Positions 14,455 through 20,328 of a DNA stretch of 20,328 nt are shown one piece after another. Source of the stretch: JBOFSQ01 sp051651625 (lineage in GTDB: Bacteria; Planctomycetota; Planctomycetia; Pirellulales; Thermoguttaceae); the NCBI GenBank assembly GCA_051651625.1, contig JBOFSQ010000081.1, positions 1-20,328 on the forward strand. Direction: 5' to 3'. The notes under the pieces are model-generated. The model was not told the origin of the DNA, made no database searches, and worked only from the letters and a program-made list of their open reading frames with translations. A program made the position numbers and the translations under genes. The first letter of the stretch is position 1. Every line of letters begins with the position of its first letter.

Positions 14455-16476
14455 TTCTTTGGTTTCGCGGTTCCAAATGAATCTGTAATTGAAACGTCGG
14501 TTTGGCGCGGTGTCGCCGCCGAGTGAGAGCGAGATCGGGTCGTCGAGATTTGGTGCGTTGTCGCTCCACTTGAAGTCGAATTGAATCGCATCGCCAGTGA
14601 AACCGCATCGTCCGCGCGGCACCGGAATCAACAGCCGATTCCCGTCAACACGGTACGCGATCTCGGTAACATCAGTCCAGTCGTTTTGGGCGGCGTCCCA
14701 CTCCATCAGCGACGTTTTGCTGCCACTTGCGACTCGTTTGTTCACCAAAAAATCGTAGCCGTGCCAACCCGTTTCGGAGTCGGAATCGGCGTCGATTAAG
14801 AGGAGCATCCAGTTCGGATCGCTCGACGGCGTGAGCGGCTGCGCGGTCTCGACGAAGAACCAAACGTACTTTTCGTCAACAGCAACTTTGCTGGTAAAGA
14901 TGTCGTTGCGCCCGGAATTGTCAACGTAACGGGCAGTCCCATAACCGGCGTGGTCGCGGTGGAAGACATCGCCTGCGGTGTCACGATATTCTGTCTCGAT
15001 AGCGTCCCACGCCGCGAACGGACTGGCGGTATCGATCTTCGTTTCACCGTGGTTTTTCGGTATCGGTCTGGCACCTTTATAACGCCGAATGTTTTGTGCC
15101 ATCTGCATGTAGTAGTTGTCGGTATAACCGCCGCGCATCGGCTGGATGCCGCGATTGAACTCGGCGTTATACTGATCGACAAAGAAATACGAGGCGTCCT
15201 TGCCTCGTCGCATAAAGTTCATTCCGGCGAGTGTCGCGGGGTCGTTGTATTTTCCGGCTGTCCACTCGTTCCAGTCGTTGAGATACAAAAACTTCGGATC
15301 GGTTTGCAGTGCTTCGTCCCAACGCTCTTGAAAATAGATGCCGTATCCTTCGGGATTGTCAACCGTTTTATCGAGCCACGGAACGTAAGTCGGCACTGGC
15401 ATGTCGTATTCATTGAGTTGCGGCTGACCCGACTTGCGACTCCACGACTTGCCGACCAGCGACGACGGATGCTGCGCCGGTGTGACGGCGGCCTCTTCCT
15501 GTTCGCCGTTGTGACGCGATACAAGTTGATCCGGCTTGAGCGACTTCACATTTGGATCGTGCATGTCGTAGCCGAAACTCCACTTGTCTTCGGTGCCGAC
15601 GAAGCGTTCGTTCCCCCATTTGTAGTATCCCCACCACATCGTTCGGAGTGTGAAGAAGTCTTTGATCTCTTGCGGATAGTCGGTGAAGAACTGCTCGGTA
15701 TATTTTGCGTCGCCGTGGTGCGGGTGATTTGGATCGGTCGCGGCTGCGGCGTCGTAGTGTGGATTCGGGTGCGTGATTCCGCCGCGATTGGCGTCGTGTG
15801 AAGGCGAACCGTTGTAGAGCAGGAGTGGTTTGCCGTCCCAGTAAAACCAGAGGTCGCGGTATTTCCCTTCTTTGTAGATTCGGTCGTACAGATTTTGAAC
15901 GACCGTTATCGCCGGCCCGTTGAACGACCAAAAACAGAATTGCGGAATACGATTCCCTTCGGCCTTGACCTTCTCCATCGTGCGAAACAGAGCATCCCAC
16001 ATCTCCCAGTAACAGACCGCGTTTGTCACATCGAGAATGAGAACGTCAACACCTGCATCGGTGAGCATTGCGAGGTCTTTGCGAATGACATACTCGTCGT
16101 CGCTGCGAAAGTACCCCATCTCCGGTTCGCCCCAGTGGTAGCTGCCGAGCGGCGGTTGCCAGTTGGCGTGATTCCCGTCGAGCCGCGCGTTTGGATCGTC
16201 TTGCAAAATACGAGTCACGTCGCCTTCAAACTTGTGCGGCGGACGGTTTACAAAACCGCCTTCGTGCCACGAAATATAGAAGATACCAACGACGCGCGGA
16301 TGATCGGTTTTAACGTCACCGACCTCGGTATGTGTTGGCATCGTCCGTCCGAGCGCATCGGTGCCGACCCAAGTGTCTTGAAAGATGTCGCGGGACGAAA
16401 CATCAGGTGTCGTCTCCGCAGACACCGCTATTCCACACACGAGAATCGTCAGAAGTGTCAAGGCAAGTCGTTGCAT
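14452..16476 (-). CDS. Secreted GH99/GH71-like TIM-barrel protein with C-terminal CBM9-like domain
   Basis: A 674-residue exported protein. Residues 1-20 form a signal peptide (MQRLALTLLTILVCGIAVSA, with a cleavage-like AVSA/E). Residues about 55-475 look like the barrel of glycosyl-hydrolase families that act on mannans or alpha-glucans (VVGIFYISWHEGG, LTDAGVDVLILDVTNA, FYWDGKPLLLYNG, FLYLNDWNEWTAGKY). The FLYLNDWNEW segment near the barrel end is characteristic of GH99-like and WsaF-like proteins. Residues about 495-674 resemble a CBM9/DOMON sugar-binding domain (DIFTSKVAVDEKYVWFFVET, WMLLLIDADSDSETGWHGYDF). The ATG at 16476 has AGGAA about 9 nt upstream and gives a clean signal peptide; the frame is open 15 codons further. 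The substrate cannot be assigned. The stop codon is the end of hairpin element copy 4. No transporter or other carbohydrate gene is adjacent. Confidence 0.75.
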   Translation of the reverse strand: MQRLALTLLTILVCGIAVSAETTPDVSSRDIFQDTWVGTDALGRTMPTHTEVGDVKTDHPRVVGIFYISWHEGGFVNRPPHKFEGDVTRILQDDPNARLDGNHANWQPPLGSYHWGEPEMGYFRSDDEYVIRKDLAMLTDAGVDVLILDVTNAVCYWEMWDALFRTMEKVKAEGNRIPQFCFWSFNGPAITVVQNLYDRIYKEGKYRDLWFYWDGKPLLLYNGSPSHDANRGGITHPNPHYDAAAATDPNHPHHGDAKYTEQFFTDYPQEIKDFFTLRTMWWGYYKWGNERFVGTEDKWSFGYDMHDPNVKSLKPDQLVSRHNGEQEEAAVTPAQHPSSLVGKSWSRKSGQPQLNEYDMPVPTYVPWLDKTVDNPEGYGIYFQERWDEALQTDPKFLYLNDWNEWTAGKYNDPATLAGMNFMRRGKDASYFFVDQYNAEFNRGIQPMRGGYTDNYYMQMAQNIRRYKGARPIPKNHGETKIDTASPFAAWDAIETEYRDTAGDVFHRDHAGYGTARYVDNSGRNDIFTSKVAVDEKYVWFFVETAQPLTPSSDPNWMLLLIDADSDSETGWHGYDFLVNKRVASGSKTSLMEWDAAQNDWTDVTEIAYRVDGNRLLIPVPRGRCGFTGDAIQFDFKWSDNAPNLDDPISLSLGGDTAPNRRFNYRFIWNRETKE

Positions 16477-16588
16477 CGTAAACGTTCCTATTTTTGTGTT
16501 GACGTAACCATTCTCATTCACTTCCGGCTCTATACTGCGTCACGTCGTAAAACAGACATTGTTGTTGTTCGGTAAGTTTGTTTTGAAT

Positions 16589-16631
16589 CCACAGATTGCG
16601 CAGATTGTCGGTGAATCTGCACAATCTGCGG
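16589..16631. repeat. Imperfect inverted repeat between sat and the hydrolase gene
   Basis: The 18-bp arms 16589-16606 and 16614-16631 match at 16 of 18 positions around a 7-nt spacer. Each arm contains two CAGATT/AATCTG words. It resembles the dispersed CCACAGATT-type intergenic repeats of many bacteria. The rest of the 234-bp gap shows no further clear signal. Confidence 0.75.
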
Positions 16632-16710
16632 ACAACTCAAAGTACGCAATCAATGCCAAGTTAATGGAGGTGTGGAGTATATCGCACAATCGGACGAACC
16701 GCCGTTCATC

Positions 16711-17961
16711 TCACTTCTTCATCGCTTGCGCGAGGATGCGTGACGTGCTCGGACGCATGATGCGCGGATCGACTTCGTTCCCCGCAAGAAGTGTGTTGCG
16801 AACGTCTTTGCCCGAAATGAAAACAGGTTTTTCGTTCGGGTGATTCTCCATCAGATCGACTCGTCCCATCGAATCGTAGTACGCCGCGAAACCGACGTTG
16901 AGCGGTTTGATTTTGAGGTCGCCGCCGAGGTTTTGGAATATCACCTGCGCATCGAAGTCGCCCCAAATCGGCGTGCCGTCGTTGTAGGGAGCGTCGGCGT
17001 GTTTGCGTCCGATGATGATGTCGGTGAAGCCGAAGTTTTGGCGATAGATCGCGTGCATCACCGCCTCTTTCGGACCGCCGTAAAACATCTTGATGTCGAG
17101 TCCAAGAAGCAAGACGCGATCTGGAACTTGCTGACCAAGTTTCGCCCAAAGTTCGGCGTTGCTGTCGCCTTCGCCAAGTCCGCGCGACGCGATCAGTTCT
17201 TCGTAAGTCTGCATTCTGATTGCGGCGTTAACGTCGTCGCCCTTCGTCTCGCCGATGAGTGGATTGAGACACGCACCAGCGTTGTGACCAGCGGCGAGAA
17301 GCGTTTCGAGGCCGTAGACGAGAGCGTATTCGTGGGCGCGGTGGAGCGGGTTGCGCGTTTGAAACGCGACGACGCGATCCCAGCCAGTCGCGGCCAGTTT
17401 TTTGCGAACCTCATACGGCGACAAGACGTACTTCCCAAACGCCGGATTTTTCGGCTGCGGCAAGACCCAAATCGATCCGCCAACGAGGTGAGTTTTGTCG
17501 GCGTCTTGTTCGAGCACCATCGCTGCGCCGGGGTGATCCGTGCGGTCGGTCAAGTAGACGCTCTTCAAATACTTTGGCTTGTCCCACGCGAAAATGTCGG
17601 TGACCATCAATATCGCCACCGGTTCGCCTTTCGCGTTGACGACTGCCACTTCTTCATTGCGTTTGAGCGACGCCGCCCGCTCACTCGTTACGGGGAGCGA
17701 GAGCGGAATAGTCCACGCATATTTTTTGCCGTTAACTTCGATGACCGATTCATCGAGGACGCGATTAAACGTCGCGCCGTCCATTGGGCCGGTGAGTGGC
17801 GAGAGTGTCCCGTCGCCGAAGCGATAGACGGTCGAGAGATCGGCGTCGCTGACAGGAATCGACGGCAACGACTTCGCCTTGGCGCGAAACGCCTCCACGT
17901 CAGCCGACGCAACAGTACGCGAAACGGGTTCGGTCAAACCACCATGCGGGGGAATCAACAT
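16711..17961 (-). CDS. sat: Sulfate adenylyltransferase (ATP sulfurylase), homo-oligomeric Sat type
   Basis: A 416-residue cytosolic enzyme that interconverts ATP + sulfate and adenosine 5'-phosphosulfate + pyrophosphate. An N-terminal PUA-like domain (about 1-170, with YRFGDGTLSPLTGPMDG) is followed by the catalytic domain with QTRNPLHRAHE (201-211), the family HxxH-type nucleotide motif, then LNPLIGETKGDD and ISGKDVRNTLLAGN. The usual GRDHAG motif reads GRKHAD (318-323), a form I recall from some sulfur-oxidiser and dissimilatory-type Sat proteins (unchecked). GTG at 17964 and ATG at 17961 are adjacent; AAAGG lies 8 nt before the ATG, which I prefer. A promoter is visible at 18047-18020. 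No aprAB, cysC, cysH or cysDN is adjacent, so assimilatory or dissimilatory use is undecided. Confidence 0.95.
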   Translation of the reverse strand: MLIPPHGGLTEPVSRTVASADVEAFRAKAKSLPSIPVSDADLSTVYRFGDGTLSPLTGPMDGATFNRVLDESVIEVNGKKYAWTIPLSLPVTSERAASLKRNEEVAVVNAKGEPVAILMVTDIFAWDKPKYLKSVYLTDRTDHPGAAMVLEQDADKTHLVGGSIWVLPQPKNPAFGKYVLSPYEVRKKLAATGWDRVVAFQTRNPLHRAHEYALVYGLETLLAAGHNAGACLNPLIGETKGDDVNAAIRMQTYEELIASRGLGEGDSNAELWAKLGQQVPDRVLLLGLDIKMFYGGPKEAVMHAIYRQNFGFTDIIIGRKHADAPYNDGTPIWGDFDAQVIFQNLGGDLKIKPLNVGFAAYYDSMGRVDLMENHPNEKPVFISGKDVRNTLLAGNEVDPRIMRPSTSRILAQAMKK

Positions 17962-18019
17962 CACAGATACCTTTCTTGAGTTCAGAGGGTTGGGAAACTT
18001 TCAGAGAAAATCGACGGTG

Positions 18020-18047
18020 AGTATAGTAGGAACGCCGTCACCGTCAA
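18020..18047 (-). promoter_or_regulatory. Sigma-70-type promoter for sat
   Basis: On the minus strand TTGACG (18047-18042), a 16-bp spacer and TATACT (18025-18020), giving a leader of about 50 nt before the sat ATG. Confidence 0.6.
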
Positions 18048-18065
18048 GGGGACGAGTTTTTGTCG

Positions 18066-18365
18066 TGTGCGGTAAAGTTTAGTTGCAGGCGTGAATGGCG
18101 TATTTGCCCCAAAGGGGCAGCAAGAGCTTAGCCGTGGGTGAGCGAAGCGAACCCACGGTACGGAAATCCAAAGTCCAGAAAGCCCCAACGGGGCGCAAGA
18201 ATCCGTGCGGCATCGTCTCTTTCGCCCCGTTGGGGCTACGGATTTTTTAGGGCCTGCTACCGTGGGTTCGCGGAGTACCGCTCACCCACGGCTAAGTTCT
18301 GTCGCCCCGTTGGGGCGAAAACTCGGCGAACCGATGTTCGCATGCAAGCAAAATTTTACTACACC
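18066..18365 (+). repeat. Nested-palindrome intergenic element, copy B
   Basis: This ~300-bp element fills most of the 480-bp gene-free stretch between sat and the tRNA. Four GCCCC-N3-GGGGC hairpins (18106-18118, 18182-18194, 18224-18236, 18304-18316) alternate with two CCGTGGGT...ACCCACGG hairpins (18132-18158 and about 18261-18294). The left half is roughly the reverse complement of the right half, and both ends carry a GTAAAnTTT-nnTTGCA-type terminus read inwards. Its 18066-18297 portion is copy A in inverted orientation. No coding capacity is evident. Confidence 0.85.
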
Positions 18366-18393
18366 CCAACTTTGTCGCGTCATGGTCTCCGCC

Positions 18394-18421
18394 TTGTGTA
18401 CGGGCGATTTGTCGATACAAT
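18394..18421 (+). promoter_or_regulatory. Candidate promoter for tRNA-Gly and the M16 gene
   Basis: TTGTGT (18394-18399), a 16-bp spacer and TACAAT (18416-18421), 20 nt before the tRNA. It lies just outside the end of copy B. The -10 is good and the -35 weak. Confidence 0.5.
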
Positions 18422-18441
18422 TCCCGCTCGTCTTTGATTGT

Positions 18442-18512
18442 GCGCCCTTAGTGTAGTGGTAACACGATAGCTTCCCAAGCTGTAATTGAGGGTTCGATTC
18501 CCTTAGGGCGCT
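18442..18512 (+). tRNA. tRNA-Gly (anticodon CCC)
   Basis: The cloverleaf is complete in 71 nt. The acceptor GCGCCCT pairs with AGGGCGC; the D arm is GTGT/ACAC with a GTGGTAA-type loop. The anticodon stem is ATAGC/GCTGT with loop TTCCCAA (anticodon CCC, reading GGG), and the T arm loop is TTCGATT. The discriminator is T, as usual for glycine, and CCA is not encoded. The next gene's ATG is only 8 nt downstream. Confidence 0.93.
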
Positions 18513-18520
18513 TTCTTACA

Positions 18521-19747
18521 ATGACATCCAACCGCTTACCAAACGACATCACGCTGCTGGTGGACACTGTCCCGCGTGCTGGACGAGTGGCGTGTTTGAT
18601 ACACCTTGCTTGCGGAACGGCGTGCGAAGAAGCTACGCACCGCGGGATAACGTCGATCTTGGGAGAGGTACTTCAGCGCGGTGCAGGCGAATACTCCGCA
18701 CGCGAAATGACCTTCGCGCTCGAACGACTCGGCGTCGTGCTCTCCGTGCGAATTGGAAGTGAATCGCTGCTGCTCTCCGCCGCAATGCCGACGACGAGTT
18801 TCGCCGAAACACTTCGCCTCTTGGCCGTCATCGTCAGACAGCCGCATCTCGACGAAGACGAATTTGAAACCGCTCGTCAACTTCAAATCCTCGAACTTCA
18901 AGCGTTGCAAGACGAACCGTCGCGGCGTCTCACTCACCACCTCGCCGAGCAGTTTTTCGGCGACCCGTGGGGACGTTCGCCGCTCGGAACAATCGAAACA
19001 GTCGAGGCGTTGACGTACAGCGATCTTGTTGCGCACTTCAAGAAACGCATTCGTCCAAGCGGTGCGGCGATCTGCGTTGCTGGCGACGTTGAATCGGTGG
19101 CGGTGTTACGCGAGGTCGAAGCAGCGTTTGGTGACTGGCGCGGCGACGCGGTGTCACTTCCGACAACGCGAGTTGTGTACCCGAAATGTTCGCACGTTGA
19201 CGCCGCCAGCGAACAGACTCACATCGGCGTTGCGTATCCGGTGCCGCCGTTTAGCGACCCGGACTGGCTCACCGCATCGGTTGGTTTGAGTGTTCTTGAT
19301 GGTGGAATGAGTGGGCGGCTCTTCGACGCACTCCGCGAACAGCGTGGGTTGTGTTACGCTGTCAGCGGACGGTGCGTCTCGCTGCGTGACCGTGCTGCGG
19401 CGTTTTGCCAGTGTGCAACGACTCAAGACCGCGCCGCCGAGTCTTGCGATGTGCTTCTCGGCGAGATCGACAGACTCAAAGACGGAATCACCGAATCGGA
19501 GTTTCAGCGAGTCAAACTGGCGTACCGCGCGGCAACGTTAACCGACCAAGAAACCGTCATCGAACGCAGTGCAACCGCGCTTGGCGAGTGGAGCTACATC
19601 GGTCGTGTCCGTTCGCTGACCGAACGACTCTCCGAAATCGAGTCACTCTCACGAACTCGCGTCAACGACTACCTCGCCACAAACCACGCCACCAAAAAAG
19701 TTGTGGTGACGCTGGGGACGTTGCCTTGTGCGATTGCAGGCGTATAA
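18521..19747 (+). CDS. M16-family (pitrilysin-like) protein lacking the zinc-binding motif
   Basis: A 408-residue protein with two M16 half-domains. In active members the first half has HxxEH within GxxHFLEHM; here the aligned segment GITSILGEVL (42-51) has Ser, Gly and Glu where the two His and the Glu should be, so the zinc site is lost. The second half keeps the substrate-binding R/Y motif, LREQRGLCYAVSG (271-283). This combination is typical of the non-catalytic subunit of heterodimeric bacterial M16 peptidases; by family knowledge it would pair with a catalytic subunit, which is not in the window on the upstream side. The ATG at 18521 lies 8 nt after the tRNA, without a Shine-Dalgarno. 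No signal peptide is apparent, so it is probably cytosolic. The gene is followed 47 nt later by the ATPase fragment. Confidence 0.88.
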   Translation: MTSNRLPNDITLLVDTVPRAGRVACLIHLACGTACEEATHRGITSILGEVLQRGAGEYSAREMTFALERLGVVLSVRIGSESLLLSAAMPTTSFAETLRLLAVIVRQPHLDEDEFETARQLQILELQALQDEPSRRLTHHLAEQFFGDPWGRSPLGTIETVEALTYSDLVAHFKKRIRPSGAAICVAGDVESVAVLREVEAAFGDWRGDAVSLPTTRVVYPKCSHVDAASEQTHIGVAYPVPPFSDPDWLTASVGLSVLDGGMSGRLFDALREQRGLCYAVSGRCVSLRDRAAAFCQCATTQDRAAESCDVLLGEIDRLKDGITESEFQRVKLAYRAATLTDQETVIERSATALGEWSYIGRVRSLTERLSEIESLSRTRVNDYLATNHATKKVVVTLGTLPCAIAGV

Positions 19748-19794
19748 TTTCGCCCGCTTCGAGATTTGGTGGGTTAGCGCGAAAGGAACAACAA

Positions 19795-20253
19795 ATGATT
19801 GAATACACAAAGACAGAGGCGTTCATCAACAGGGTTGCAGAACTCAAATCGCTGAAGGATCGCGTGAGTAAGGAGCCACACAGTATTCTCTTCGTCTACG
19901 GTCCGAAAAGTTCTGGCAAGACGACGCTGATTTACAAGTTCGTCAACGATCTCAAAAAAGACGCGACCAAAAAGTACAACATCAAGCACTTCAACTTGCG
20001 CGAAGTGTTTTTGGGTGGCTACGCAGACTTTTTGCGAACGTTCTTCGACGTAGAACTAACAGAAAACGAAGTAAACGACACCACCACTCGCACTGCGGAA
20101 CTCAACCTCAACATTTTCCGTCTGTCCACGCAAACGATGGAGAGTTTGAAGTCCAAGAAGATCGACCCGTTCTCGGTGATGAAAGTCGAGCTAGAGCGGT
20201 TTACAATTTACTATACCAAAGTGTCGAGAATTTGTGTATACTTCCGTTCTTGA
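19795..20253 (+). pseudogene. Archaeal-type AAA/STAND ATPase, interrupted by an IS630-like insertion
   Basis: The ATG at 19795 has AAAGGA about 8 nt upstream. The N-terminus carries AFINRVAELKSLKDRV, the F-x-x-R-x-x-E-L motif of the ATPase family common in Archaea (PF01637 type), then Walker A GPKSSGKTT (36-44). The expected Walker B (hhhhDE) should follow soon after FSVMKVELER (126-135), but the frame instead runs into unrelated sequence and stops at 20253, at 152 residues against about 350-450 in intact members. The break coincides with the edge of an IS630-like element. Lysine-rich, more AT-rich codons contrast with the arginine-rich neighbours, which suggests recent acquisition. A remaining C-terminal half may lie beyond the window. 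Confidence 0.75.
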
Positions 20254-20328
20254 CATTTGGTTTGCGTCTACGGAGGGAATTGCGATGCAGGTTTATGGTA
20301 TGGAGTTGCGGCAACGCGTTATGGACGA
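20194..20328 (+). mobile_element. Left part of an IS630-like insertion sequence (cut by window end)
   Basis: The left boundary is not defined because the right end is not visible. ATPase homology stops near 20193-20200 and TA dinucleotides, the IS630 target, occur at 20192, 20202, 20209 and 20213. About 90 bp of non-coding left end precede the transposase start. Confidence 0.65.
20285..20328 (+). CDS. IS630-family transposase, N-terminus only
   Basis: The ATG at 20285 is preceded by GGAGGG with 7-nt spacing. The 14 visible residues, MQVYGMELRQRVMD, match the very conserved start of the IS630 helix-turn-helix (consensus roughly M-x-x-Y-S-x-D-L-R-x-R-V-V). The DDE/DDD domain lies outside the window. 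Confidence 0.7.
   Translation, partial: MQVYGMELRQRVMD

Noticed and set aside
14950..15801. Plus-strand open frame of 283 codons
   Set aside because: It is antisense to the hydrolase-like gene, which has a signal peptide, Shine-Dalgarno and recognisable barrel and CBM segments.
16840..17979. Plus-strand open frame of 379 codons opposite sat
   Set aside because: The antisense strand of sat is fully covered by this frame, and sat has all its catalytic motifs. The frame's composition is that of a GC-rich shadow with no domain pattern.
1..18365. An 18-kb composite transposon bounded by the inverted nested-palindrome copies
   Set aside because: There is no transposase or integrase in or beside the repeats. 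The genes between are chromosomal housekeeping types on both strands, and the Rpn gene alone does not make such an element.

Overview
The window looks like a chromosomal segment of a planctomycete, probably of the Pirellulales type. This is inferred from protein style (a YidC with an extra PDZ domain, a large membrane-anchored TPR protein, a flgB gene apart from flgC), from genes scattered among unrelated neighbours, from a moderately high GC content, and from the many intergenic palindromic repeats. No rRNA or other decisive marker is present, so the lineage call is tentative.

Layout. Positions 1-349 hold only repeats: an arm of a nested-palindrome element, then a short hairpin element. From 8634 down to 350, five genes run on the minus strand: a cupin/mannose-6-phosphate-isomerase-like protein, an Rpn-type PD-(D/E)XK nuclease with a likely gene-within-gene start, yidC, a 3-hydroxyacyl-CoA dehydrogenase, and feoB. 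The last two overlap by ATGA and should be translationally coupled. A divergent promoter at 8892-8920 drives a plus-strand group: a 988-residue TPR protein that looks leaderless, a FlgN-like chaperone candidate, and flgB. These are separated by palindromic intergenic sequence. Convergent to them, on the minus strand, are yqhD (NADPH-dependent aldehyde reductase), a secreted TIM-barrel glycoside-hydrolase-like protein with a C-terminal CBM9-like domain, and sat (ATP sulfurylase). A second, inverted copy of the nested-palindrome element follows at 18066-18365. After it come tRNA-Gly(CCC), an M16-family protein that has lost its zinc site, and a lysine-rich archaeal-type AAA ATPase gene interrupted near 20193-20214 by an IS630-like element whose transposase runs off the window.

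Working together. There is no single obvious pathway. The genes are mostly housekeeping or envelope functions (membrane insertion, iron uptake, sulfate activation, aldehyde detoxification, flagellar rod). The accessory content lies in the Rpn gene, the interrupted ATPase and IS, and the repeats. The most interesting signals are: (1) four copies of a hairpin element with invariant 24-bp arms, variable loops, and ends that begin with TAG and sit on or beside stop codons; (2) the pair of roughly 200-300 bp palindromes-of-palindromes in inverted orientation about 18 kb apart; (3) the internal Shine-Dalgarno and ATG inside the Rpn gene, which would make an 80-residue C-terminal protein; and (4) the leaderless TPR gene and the tRNA-led M16 gene.
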